DNA of 64,000 bases. Origin: Nitratireductor soli (GTDB lineage: Bacteria > Pseudomonadota > Alphaproteobacteria > Rhizobiales > Rhizobiaceae). Made by a program: the position numbers and the translations under genes. The notes beneath the pieces are model-generated. The model was not told the DNA's origin, did not search any database, and was given only the letters and a program-made list of their open reading frames with translations. This document shows, piece by piece, positions 43,516 through 50,702 of this stretch. Position 1 is the stretch's first letter. Every line of letters starts with the position of its first letter. The stretch is from assembly GCF_001050155.1 (NCBI RefSeq), contig NZ_LFVY01000001.1:1-64000 (forward strand), in the 5' to 3' direction.

Positions 43516-44337
43516 ATGGCCATCAACGCTTCCGGCAAGTCGAAGAAAGATGATTTTCCCTGGTGGCTGGTCGTCGCCGGGGGGCTTGCCGCCGGCGTCG
43601 CCGTGCTGATCGCTTCCAGCGGGCTCCATGCGCAGGTTTTCAGTGTCATCTCCAAAGGCATCGGCGTCACCGTGTTCGTGACGGTGGTGGGCTTTGCCCT
43701 TGCCACCGCGCTTGGCCTCGGCATCGCGCTGATGAGCCTTTCCGGTTCGCTGGCGCTGCGTCAGACAGCGCGGTTCTATGTCGAGATCATTCGTGGCGTG
43801 CCGGTGCTGGTGCTCCTGTTCTGGATCGCTTTTGCCGGCGTGCCGCTCGTCGTCAGCGGCTGGAACGCGCTGACGATGCCGCTGCAGGAGGCGGGCGTGC
43901 TCGGTGAATTGCGGGTGCGCGATATCTCGCTCTTGTGGCGGGCGATCATCGCGCTGACCATCGGCTATTCGGCCTTCATCGCCGAAGTGTTTCGCGCCGG
44001 CATCCAGGCGGTCGATTCTGGCCAGGTGGAGGCGGCCAAGGCGCTCGGCCTGACCCGCTTCCAGCGCTTTCGCCTGATCGTCCTGCCGCAGGCGATACGC
44101 ACCATCCTGCCGCCGCTCGGCAATGATTTCATAGCCATGGTCAAGGATTCGTCGCTGGTTTCGGTACTGGGCGTCGCCGACATCACGCAGATGGGCAAGA
44201 TCTACGCATCCGGGTCGTTTCGCTTCTTCGAGACCTATTCGATCGTCGCCTATGTCTACCTGCTCCTGACAGTCGGCCTGTCACTGGCCCTGCGGGCGCT
44301 TGAAAGGCGAATGCGCAACAGCCAGGCGCGCCGCTAG
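43516..44337 (+). CDS. Amino-acid ABC transporter permease
   Basis: A 273-residue permease of the HisMQ/GlnP type with a hydrophobic helix at residues 16-33 and about five further spans. The EAA loop that contacts the ATPase is present (AGIQAVDSGQVEAAKALGLTR followed by the QAIRTILPPLGNDF stretch). It pairs with the upstream binding protein. No ATP-binding gene follows in the cluster, so an ATPase must be supplied from elsewhere. The stop TAG is the first base triplet of an intergenic repeat. Confidence 0.9.
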   Translation: MAINASGKSKKDDFPWWLVVAGGLAAGVAVLIASSGLHAQVFSVISKGIGVTVFVTVVGFALATALGLGIALMSLSGSLALRQTARFYVEIIRGVPVLVLLFWIAFAGVPLVVSGWNALTMPLQEAGVLGELRVRDISLLWRAIIALTIGYSAFIAEVFRAGIQAVDSGQVEAAKALGLTRFQRFRLIVLPQAIRTILPPLGNDFIAMVKDSSLVSVLGVADITQMGKIYASGSFRFFETYSIVAYVYLLLTVGLSLALRALERRMRNSQARR

Positions 44338-44460
44338 GGCATTTCCATTTCCCCCGAGTCACGGAAATGCTCTATCTCCTTATCCTTGCGCAATTCAGGA
44401 CGGAAAACCGGTTCTTGCTTTTCCTCATCCCGCCCAGGGTCAGGATCGCACCACCAGGGA
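44335..44460 (+). repeat. Intergenic repeat of the GAGCATTTCC family, copy A with part of another element
   Basis: Starts CTAGGGCATTTCC (TAG is the permease stop), with stem GCATTTCC...GGAAATGC, then GCGCAATTCAGGACGG and AAAACCGG. At 44436-44452 it runs into GGATCGCACCACCAG, the right end of the two-hairpin element. It is thus a composite. Confidence 0.75.
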
Positions 44461-44490
44461 ACTTCCCATCGCTTTTGGCATTTGTCAGCC

Positions 44491-44985
44491 ATGGACGCCT
44501 TGATCGCCGAATTCACGCCGGCAACCAGCCTGCCGTGGCAGGTCATCGCGGCGCGTCTCCTGGTGGCTGCCGTGCTCGGCGGGATTCTCGGCTTCGAGCG
44601 TGAGCTGGCGGACCGGCCCGCCGGGTTGCGCACCCACATGCTGGTGTGCCTCGCCTCGGCGGTGTTTGCAGTGATCACGCTGGAAATCGTCGCCATGCCG
44701 ATCTTCAACGACGAGCATGTGCGCGCCGATCCGCTCCGTCTGGTCGAGGCGATCACGGCGGGCGTGGCCTTCCTGGCTGCCGGTTTCATCATCTTCAAGC
44801 GCGGGGCCGTGCGTGGCCTGACGACGGGCGCGGGCATGTGGCTGGCGGCGGCGACCGGCCTGGCCGCCGGCCTCGGCCTGTGGCTGATCGCGGGGCTCGC
44901 CTGCGTTCTCGGCGCGCTCGTGCTGGCGCTGATACGGCGGCTGGAGTTCTCGCTGGAACTCAAGCCGCCGCAGGAAGGCGACTAG
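44491..44985 (+). CDS. MgtC/SapB-family membrane protein
   Basis: A 164-residue inner-membrane protein of the MgtC family, with the conserved LLVAAVLGGILGFERELADRPAGLRTHML near the start and GVAFLAAGFIIFKRGAVRGLTT GA-type helices after it; four to five spans. MgtC proteins are linked to growth in low Mg2+ and to F1Fo ATPase control in some pathogens; most homologues are uncharacterised. The long MgtC C-terminal domain is missing, as in short family members. The stop TAG starts repeat copy B. Confidence 0.88.
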   Translation: MDALIAEFTPATSLPWQVIAARLLVAAVLGGILGFERELADRPAGLRTHMLVCLASAVFAVITLEIVAMPIFNDEHVRADPLRLVEAITAGVAFLAAGFIIFKRGAVRGLTTGAGMWLAAATGLAAGLGLWLIAGLACVLGALVLALIRRLEFSLELKPPQEGD

Positions 44986-45089
44986 AGCATTTCCATTTCC
45001 CCCGAGTCACGGAAATGCTCTATCTCTTTGTTCTTGCGCAATTCCGGACGGAAAACCGGTTCCCACTTTTCCTGGAATTGCTCTAGCTA
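44983..45089. repeat. Intergenic repeat of the GAGCATTTCC family, copy B
   Basis: A complete copy: GAGCATTTCC...GGAAATGCTC, then GCGCAATTCCGGACGG, AAAACCGG and CCTGGAATTGCTCTAG. It fills exactly the gap between the convergent mgtC and 45087 genes, and its ends CTAGAGC and GCTCTAG touch both TAG stops. Confidence 0.85.
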
Positions 45090-45815
45090 CTGCTTCGTCA
45101 CCCGGCCGGGCAGCGACAGGTCGCCCGAAGCGATGTCATGGACGCCGGTCACGCACAGCAACGGCGTCTGGCCCTCCGGGTGCACCTGCAGCGTGGCGGT
45201 TACCGCGTCGAAGGCGGCATCGGTGCCATCGCGCAGGGGAACGGTGATGCGCACCGCCTTGCCATCGAGGCGCGGCGACATGCCGGGACTGTCAAGCGCC
45301 AGCGGCAGCATCGGCGCGGTGGCCGGCAGGACGTCGACGCCCGGCGACACGTCGCGCACCTTGTAGCCGGCGCCGCAGGCCGTCGCCTTTTCCAGGACGA
45401 CCCAGTGCGAATGCCAGCCGGCGCCGTCATTGGTCGGGTCGCCGTCGCCGTTTTCATCGAACAACGGCGTGTCGTCGAAATCGGGGTGGGCGGTGACGGC
45501 GAGCGCCAGGATGCCGGATTTTTCGGCAAAGCCCACGATGGCCGGGTCGAGGCTCGTCGGCCAGACATAGGCATGGACCCAGGCACCGGGCAGCGCGCCC
45601 GTGGCTTCGGGTTTGACGCTGCCGGCCTCACCTTCCATCTCCATGGTGAATGTGACGAGGCGTTCGTCGGCGGTGGCGCCGGCGCGGCGAATGTCGAAGG
45701 CGGGTTCGACCGCCGCATTGGCGGGGCTTTCGATCTCATGCGCCTGGAGCGGCGTCGGGACGGCAAGCGTCGAGAGCAGCGATAATGCAAGGGCGCGAAT
45801 GAGCATGGTTTCCAT
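45087..45815 (-). CDS. Exported protein of unknown function, MarR-linked (242 aa)
   Basis: A 242-residue protein with a signal peptide (RALALSLLSTLAVPTPLQA). The mature domain has the acidic DENGDGDPTNDGAGWHSHWV run, which could bind a metal such as Ca2+, and MEMEGEAGSV upstream of it. No family recognised. It starts at 45815 with GGAGG five bases away. It is divergent from a MarR regulator, and the palindrome GTATCGAGTCGATAC lies 16 bases before its start; control by that regulator is likely. Confidence 0.7.
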   Translation of the reverse strand: METMLIRALALSLLSTLAVPTPLQAHEIESPANAAVEPAFDIRRAGATADERLVTFTMEMEGEAGSVKPEATGALPGAWVHAYVWPTSLDPAIVGFAEKSGILALAVTAHPDFDDTPLFDENGDGDPTNDGAGWHSHWVVLEKATACGAGYKVRDVSPGVDVLPATAPMLPLALDSPGMSPRLDGKAVRITVPLRDGTDAAFDAVTATLQVHPEGQTPLLCVTGVHDIASGDLSLPGRVTKQ

Positions 45816-45830
45816 GATGTCCTCCATTTA

Positions 45831-45845
45831 GTATCGAGTCGATAC
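45831..45845. promoter_or_regulatory. MarR-type operator 1
   Basis: The perfect 15-bp palindrome GTATCGA-G-TCGATAC in the divergent promoter between the secreted-protein and marR genes. Confidence 0.6.
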
Positions 45846-45883
45846 ATATTGGCTAGCATGCGGCGGCGGCCATTGCAATCATG

Positions 45884-45898
45884 GTATCGACACAATAC
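45884..45898. promoter_or_regulatory. MarR-type operator 2 (degenerate)
   Basis: GTATCGACACAATAC, a degenerate copy of operator 1, 53 bases from it (five helix turns). It lies just before the preferred start of marR and would fit autoregulation. Confidence 0.5.
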
Positions 45899-45907
45899 TG
45901 TCTGCCG

Positions 45908-46462
45908 ATGAACGACGACGAGACATTGGCGATGATCGGCCGGCTGGCGCGCATCGTCACGCATGACGGCCACGCCGCCGGCCTGAAGCCGGCGCAATGG
46001 GAGGCCTTGCGCTATCTGGCGCGCGCCAACCGCTTCTCCAACACGCCGGGCGCCCTGACGGCCTATCTGGGCGCCACCAAGGGCACGGTGTCGCAGACCC
46101 TGATGGCGCTGGAGCGGGCGGGACTGGTGCGCAAATCCGCCGATGCGGCCGACCGCCGTTCGGTGCGGCTCGAACTGACTGCGGCGGGCGCGGCGCTTCT
46201 GCCGCAAGACGAGACGCTGCGCTTTGCCGAGGCATTGTCGCGGATGGACGCGGCGCAGCGGGAAGCGCTGAACGAGGGGCTTGCCGCCTTGCTCAAGGCG
46301 CGTCTTGCGGCGGATGGCGGGCGGACTTTCGGGCTCTGCCGCGATTGCCGGCATTTTCGCCGGGACATGGAAGGCGCGGGCCGGCATCGCTGCGCGCTGC
46401 TGCATGTGCCGCTGAGCGATGAGGACACGGCACGGATCTGCGTCGAGCAGGAAGCGGCGTAG
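45908..46462 (+). CDS. MarR-family transcriptional regulator with C-terminal cysteine motif
   Basis: A 184-residue winged-helix MarR protein (ALTAYLGATKGTVSQTLMALERAG is the recognition part; DAADRRSVRLELT is the wing). After the dimer helices it carries an extra tail with CRDCRHF and a further Cys pair-like CALLH and ICVEQ, which could bind metal or act as a redox switch. The start at 45908 leaves operator 2 outside the coding region; an ATG at 45881 is also in frame. The stop TAG is the first triplet of the two-hairpin element. Confidence 0.85.
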   Translation: MNDDETLAMIGRLARIVTHDGHAAGLKPAQWEALRYLARANRFSNTPGALTAYLGATKGTVSQTLMALERAGLVRKSADAADRRSVRLELTAAGAALLPQDETLRFAEALSRMDAAQREALNEGLAALLKARLAADGGRTFGLCRDCRHFRRDMEGAGRHRCALLHVPLSDEDTARICVEQEAA

Positions 46463-46576
46463 TGGTCTGACCGAAACAGATGGATACCATCTGTTTCGGT
46501 AAGTCAGCCCACAAGCGATTGATCTGGTGGTGCGATCCCGACAGATGCGGACCATCTGTCGGGATCGCACCACCAG
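46460..46576. repeat. Two-hairpin element, copy 2
   Basis: A 117-bp unit from TAGTGGTCTG to GCACCACCAG. Stems are CCGAAACAGATGG/CCATCTGTTTCGG and CCCGACAGATG/CATCTGTCGGG. Compared with copy 1 the paired positions change together (A-T to G-C), so the stems are kept. Confidence 0.8.
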
Positions 46577-46625
46577 GCTGCTTGGACAGATTGCCGAGCC
46601 CGCGAAACGCTGGTAAGACGCTCTC

Positions 46626-46742
46626 ATGGAAGAACTTTTCGGAAGCCCGACCTACAAGCGCTTCGTTCTGCAGGATGTGAAACGCCTGCCGAGCCGCTTT
46701 TTCGCGCGGGTCTCCGGCTCGCTTCTGAGCCGACTGCCTTAG
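46626..46742 (+). CDS. Possible small protein (38 aa)
   Basis: A 38-residue frame (MEELFGSPTYKRFVLQDVKR, then LPSRFFARVSGSLLSRLP) with GC-rich third positions like real genes of this window. It lies between the two-hairpin element and leuC. The ribosome site is weak (GGTAAG). No family recognised; it could be a chance frame. Confidence 0.35.
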   Translation: MEELFGSPTYKRFVLQDVKRLPSRFFARVSGSLLSRLP

Positions 46743-46814
46743 GCGGACACGCCAGCCGGCGATCATTTGATTTGCCGGCAAGCCTTCCATTTCGCTCCGC
46801 TGAGGATGAAGACA

Positions 46815-48230
46815 ATGACCAAACCACGCACGCTCTACGACAAGATTTTCGACGACCACCTGGTCGATCAACAGGATGACGGCACCTGCCTGCTCTACAT
46901 CGACCGGCATCTGGTGCATGAGGTGACCAGCCCGCAGGCCTTCGAGGGGCTGCGCATGGCCAGCCGCACGGTGCGCCACCCGGAGAAGACGCTGGCCGTG
47001 GTCGACCACAACGTGCCGACCTCGCCCGACCGCAAGTTCGGCATCAAGAACCCGGAGAGCCGTATCCAGGTCGAAGCTCTGGCGACGAACGCCGCCGATT
47101 TCGGCATCGAGTATTTCGACGCCGCCGACGAGCGCCAGGGCATCGTCCACATCGTCGGCCCGGAGCAGGGCTTCACCCTGCCGGGCATGACCATCGTCTG
47201 CGGCGACAGCCACACCTCGACGCATGGCGCCTTCGGCGCGCTGGCGCACGGCATCGGCACCTCCGAGGTGGAGCATGTGCTGGCCACGCAGACGCTGATC
47301 CAGCGGCGCGCCCAGAACATGCTGATCGAGGTGGACGGCAAATTGCCGGCCGGCGTGACGGCGAAGGACATCATCCTCGCCATCATCGGCGAGATCGGCA
47401 CGGCCGGCGGCACCGGCCATGTGATGGAATATGCCGGCGAGGCGATCCGCGCCCTGTCGATGGAAGGCCGCATGACGGTCTGCAACATGTCGATCGAGGG
47501 CGGCGCGCGCGCCGGCCTGATCGCCCCGGACGAGACCACCTACGCCTATATCAACGGCCGCCCCCGGGCGCCGAAGGGCGAAGCCTGGGATCTGGCGCGC
47601 GCCTATTGGGATACGCTGCACACCGATGACGGCGCGCATTTCGACCGCGTGGTCAAGCTCGACGCGGCCAACCTGCCGCCCATCGTCACCTGGGGCTCCT
47701 CGCCCGAGGACGTGGTGTCGATCACCGGCGTGGTGCCGAACCCGGACGAGATCGCCGAGGAAAACAAGCGCCAGTCGAAGATGCGGGCGCTGGAATATAT
47801 GGGCCTCACCCCCGGCACCAGGATCACCGACATCGCGCTCGACCGCGTCTTCATCGGCTCGTGCACCAATGGCCGCATCGAGGATCTGCGCGAAGTGGCC
47901 AAGGTCGCCGAGGGCCAGAAGGTCAATGAACGGGTCAGCGCGATGATCGTGCCGGGCTCCGGCCTGGTCAAGGCGCAGGCCGAGGCCGAGGGGCTGGACA
48001 AGATCTTCAAGGCGGCGGGTTTCGACTGGCGCGAGCCGGGCTGCTCGATGTGCCTGGCGATGAACGACGACCGGCTGAAGCCGGGCGAGCGCTGCGCCTC
48101 CACCTCGAACCGCAATTTCGAGGGCCGCCAGGGCTTCAAGGGCCGCACGCATCTGGTCTCGCCGGCCATGGCGGCGGCGGCGGCCATTGCCGGCCATTTC
48201 GTCGACATTCGCGAGTGGCCGCAGGGCTGA
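46815..48230 (+). CDS. leuC: 3-isopropylmalate dehydratase large subunit
   Basis: A 471-residue aconitase-family subunit that isomerises 2- to 3-isopropylmalate in leucine synthesis with LeuD. The 4Fe-4S cysteines are in [11 protein letters not shown] and [11 protein letters not shown], and the substrate motif [20 protein letters not shown] is intact. Length matches the family. The ATG at 46815 follows GAGGA by eight bases; another ATG lies at 46806. LeuD is not in the window, which is usual in Rhizobiales, where leuC and leuD are apart. Confidence 0.96.
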   Translation: MTKPRTLYDKIFDDHLVDQQDDGTCLLYIDRHLVHEVTSPQAFEGLRMASRTVRHPEKTLAVVDHNVPTSPDRKFGIKNPESRIQVEALATNAADFGIEYFDAADERQGIVHIVGPEQGFTLPGMTIVCGDSHTSTHGAFGALAHGIGTSEVEHVLATQTLIQRRAQNMLIEVDGKLPAGVTAKDIILAIIGEIGTAGGTGHVMEYAGEAIRALSMEGRMTVCNMSIEGGARAGLIAPDETTYAYINGRPRAPKGEAWDLARAYWDTLHTDDGAHFDRVVKLDAANLPPIVTWGSSPEDVVSITGVVPNPDEIAEENKRQSKMRALEYMGLTPGTRITDIALDRVFIGSCTNGRIEDLREVAKVAEGQKVNERVSAMIVPGSGLVKAQAEAEGLDKIFKAAGFDWREPGCSMCLAMNDDRLKPGERCASTSNRNFEGRQGFKGRTHLVSPAMAAAAAIAGHFVDIREWPQG

Positions 48231-48242
48231 CGCCAGATCGGT

Positions 48243-48917
48243 TCACCGTTTCACGGAAACGCTGCCCCGGCTCTCTTTTGACCTCACGTCCTTGCAGGGA
48301 GGAATTCCTGCAAGGGACTTCCCGCCAAGCATCTTCTGCAATCCGATCTCGCCGGTCAGGGGGAAGAATTCTCCCCCGGCCTCGGTGCGCATATAGCTGC
48401 GCACCGACAGGGTCTCGGTATCGAGGGGACCGCTGCGGCAGCCGCCCCTGACCGTCACACCAAGCGTTCCCTTGCCATTGGCTGTCTTTGCCGCGCGCGC
48501 GCGATGCTGCACCGTTTCGAAACGCGCCCTGTCCTCAGGCGCGACCATTGCCGTGAGGACGTGATCCCCAGGCTCGACAGGCGCGCTGAAACCGGCGCCC
48601 GCGGCACTGTCGGCAATGGCCAGGACAAAGGTTTCATCGAAGGCCTCGGCCTTGCCTCCCGCCGCAAGCGCGATCCGCAATTCCACATCGCCGCGCCGCA
48701 GCCACAGGTTCCGGTCCGTCTTGACGGCGATGGCAACGTGGCGCGGATCGGCCTTGAAGGGGTCGAAACGCGACAATTGATGGAGCGCGTGCGGATTTGT
48801 CGCCATGCAGGCCGATAGCATGGCCGCGCCGAGCAGGATGCAGGCGCGCGAGGGCGGACAGCCGGGTTTGACGCGTTGCGCGGCGGAAAACAATGGAGAG
48901 AAAATCGAGGCAGGCAT
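48243..48917 (-). CDS. Lipoprotein of unknown function (224 aa)
   Basis: A 224-residue protein with a lipobox (LGAAMLSAC, Cys about 37 residues from the start). The mature domain is a beta-rich fold with FDPFKADPRHVAIAVKTDRN and later SRARAAKTANGKGTLGVTVR GG-like strands. The family is a common rhizobial lipoprotein, without a known role. The last residues (RSKESRGSVSVKR) are encoded by the edge of a repeat similar to that after pyk, which suggests the C-terminus was extended by it. The start at 48917 has AAGGG nearby. Confidence 0.7.
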   Translation of the reverse strand: MPASIFSPLFSAAQRVKPGCPPSRACILLGAAMLSACMATNPHALHQLSRFDPFKADPRHVAIAVKTDRNLWLRRGDVELRIALAAGGKAEAFDETFVLAIADSAAGAGFSAPVEPGDHVLTAMVAPEDRARFETVQHRARAAKTANGKGTLGVTVRGGCRSGPLDTETLSVRSYMRTEAGGEFFPLTGEIGLQKMLGGKSLAGIPPCKDVRSKESRGSVSVKR

Positions 48918-48999
48918 CGCTTGACCCTTCATGGGATGAATGATATTGGATGATTAGTTACTGTAAAACGATAATTTATTCAAGCACTAGGAGAATGAA

Positions 49000-49545
49000 A
49001 TGGCTGATGTGATGCGCTTGCGACGGCTCAGTCGCGTCATGCGGAGCGCCGTCCTGGCTTGCGCCGCATTGATCCTCGTCGGCGTGGCGTGGGTGCTTGG
49101 GGTGTCGTTGTCGGATCCGGCCGGTTTCGAAAATTTGCTGCGCGAAGGGCTTTCCATCGCGGGGCCGGTGACCCTCACATCATCGTCGATCGGCATCACG
49201 ATCGTGCTGATCGCCGTGCAGGTCGGCCTTCTTCTTGCGGCGCTTTACTGCGTCTGGCGGATGTTCGGCGCGTTTGCCGCGGAGGAGCCACTGTCGGGCG
49301 AATCGGCCCGCTGGATGCGTCGCGCCGGTGTGGCTTTCGTCGCCATCGCCAGTGGCAGCATCGTGCTGCACACCGTCATGGTGCTGGCCCTGACGATGGG
49401 CAATCCTCCCGGACAGAAGGCGCTGTCGATCGGGATCGGCTCATCCGAGCTTTTGTCGCTGCTGATCGCCTGCATCATGTACATGACCAGCCACCTGATG
49501 GCTGTCGCCGCCGAGGCGCGCGCCGACCAGCGGGGCTTCGTCTGA
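49000..49545 (+). CDS. DUF2975-family membrane protein
   Basis: A 181-residue protein with four membrane spans (AVLACAALILVGVAWVLGV, then GITIVLIAVQVGLLLAALY, FVAIASGSIVLHTVMVLAL and a last span near SSELLSLLIACIMYM). DUF2975 proteins are typically encoded next to a small Cro/CI-type regulator, as here with three bases between. The pair's job is unknown; it may be a membrane-tethered switch. Confidence 0.85.
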   Translation: MADVMRLRRLSRVMRSAVLACAALILVGVAWVLGVSLSDPAGFENLLREGLSIAGPVTLTSSSIGITIVLIAVQVGLLLAALYCVWRMFGAFAAEEPLSGESARWMRRAGVAFVAIASGSIVLHTVMVLALTMGNPPGQKALSIGIGSSELLSLLIACIMYMTSHLMAVAAEARADQRGFV

Positions 49546-49548
49546 GCC

Positions 49549-49761
49549 ATGGCGATCATCGTCAATCTCGATGTCATGCTGGCGCGGCGCAAGATGCGCT
49601 CGAAGGAACTGGCCGAACTGATCGGCATCACCGAGCAGAATGTTTCACTGCTGAAATCCGGCAAGGTGCGCGGCGTGCGCTTCGAGACGCTGGAGAAGAT
49701 CTGCCAGGTGCTGGAGTGCCAGCCCGGCGACCTATTGGAGTATCGGCAGGACGAGGGCTGA
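49549..49761 (+). CDS. Cro/CI-type helix-turn-helix regulator (YozG-like)
   Basis: A 70-residue protein, nearly all one HTH domain (RRKMRSKELAELIGITEQNV is the first half; LKSGKVRGVRFETLEKICQ the second), ending QPGDLLEYRQ. It partners the DUF2975 membrane protein, three bases downstream of it. It likely controls its own operon. Confidence 0.9.
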   Translation: MAIIVNLDVMLARRKMRSKELAELIGITEQNVSLLKSGKVRGVRFETLEKICQVLECQPGDLLEYRQDEG

Positions 49762-49766
49762 GAGGC

Positions 49767-50702
49767 TCAGTTGCGCGCCAGGGTGATCGGCCCGGTGACC
49801 AGGCGATAGCGCTGCAATTGCTCCGGCGTCAAATAGTAGAGCGCGCGCGGCGGCGTATCGAGCGCATGCAGCCACAGCGCCGGGTCGATGCCCATCTCGT
49901 CCAGGTGGCGCGAAATGCGGGCGGTGATCATCTGCGCGTCGGCCATGGCCTGCGCCGGGTTGGCGATTTCTTCCGCCGCGTAGAACTGGTGGACGCCGAT
50001 CGCCGCCTTGGCGCCGGCTTGCCGTGTGACACCACCGGCCAGGATCAGCGGACAGGAAGAGGCGCAGATGGCGCCGTCCTCGACGCGCGTCGACAGGCCG
50101 CGTTCGCGCACCAGGCGGGCCATTGCCATGGCGTCCTCGAGCGAGCCACCCGGCGAGTTGAAGGCAACGGTCGAGACATATTCGCCGCGCGCCTCGAGTT
50201 CGGCGGCAAAGCGCGCCGATGCGCCCGGATCGATGGCGCCTTCGACCGACAGCACGCCGCCCGCCCGCAGGGTGAAGCGCACCGGGTTACGGAGCATGGT
50301 GCGGTCTGTGGTGACGAACCGGCGCGGATCGGCGGATTGCTCGCCGGCATCGCCCCCGTCGATAACCGGCGGCAGAACGGTGACGCCCTGCTCGAACGGC
50401 TGCGGGGCGGCGCTCGGCCACAGGCCGCCATTGCGGTCGACCAGCTCGCGCAGATCCATGCCGAGGACCGCCGCCGAGCCGATCAGCACGCCGACAAAGG
50501 CGGCGCGAATCAGCGCCCCGTCGTCAAAACGGCTGAAATAGCGGGTTAGAGCATTTCCGCTTTTCCCCGAGTCACGAAGATGTTCCATTTCTTTGTTTCC
50601 ACGCAATTCCGGACGGAAAACCGGTCCCCACTTTTCCTGGAATTGCTCGGGCAGGCCGCGGCGCGGCTTTGCTTCGATGGAAGAGGCGAGATGGTCGCTC
50701 AT
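49767..50702 (-). CDS. Membrane-anchored ClpP-fold protein (COG3904-like) with a repeat in its N-terminus
   Basis: A 311-residue protein with one membrane helix (about residues 63-82, ALIRAAFVGVLIGSAAVLGM). The periplasmic domain has the ClpP/crotonase elements FNSPGGSLEDAMAMARLVRE (residues 181-200) and AICASSCPLILAGG (211-224), where the serine of ASSC lies where SppA/ClpP-type relatives have the nucleophile. Residues 19-52 are encoded by the intergenic repeat at 50547-50648, in frame. The ATG at 50702 overlaps the upstream stop (ATGA), which supports the start ahead of the repeat. Protease activity is unproven. Confidence 0.82.
   Translation of the reverse strand: MSDHLASSIEAKPRRGLPEQFQEKWGPVFRPELRGNKEMEHLRDSGKSGNALTRYFSRFDDGALIRAAFVGVLIGSAAVLGMDLRELVDRNGGLWPSAAPQPFEQGVTVLPPVIDGGDAGEQSADPRRFVTTDRTMLRNPVRFTLRAGGVLSVEGAIDPGASARFAAELEARGEYVSTVAFNSPGGSLEDAMAMARLVRERGLSTRVEDGAICASSCPLILAGGVTRQAGAKAAIGVHQFYAAEEIANPAQAMADAQMITARISRHLDEMGIDPALWLHALDTPPRALYYLTPEQLQRYRLVTGPITLARN
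50547..50648. repeat. GAGCATTTCC-family repeat, copy C, inside a coding region
   Basis: Same layout as 44983-45089 (GAGCATTTCC, GCGCAATTCCGGACGG-like centre, CCTGGAATTGCTC end) but with several base changes. It is translated on the minus strand as residues 19-52 of the 49767-50702 protein. The unmodified copy B has the same frame open as EQFQEKWEPVFRPEL. Confidence 0.85.

Noticed and set aside
49000-49761. DUF2975-HTH pair as a toxin-antitoxin system
   Set aside because: The layout is a known membrane protein plus regulator pairing; no toxin fold or small toxic peptide features are seen.
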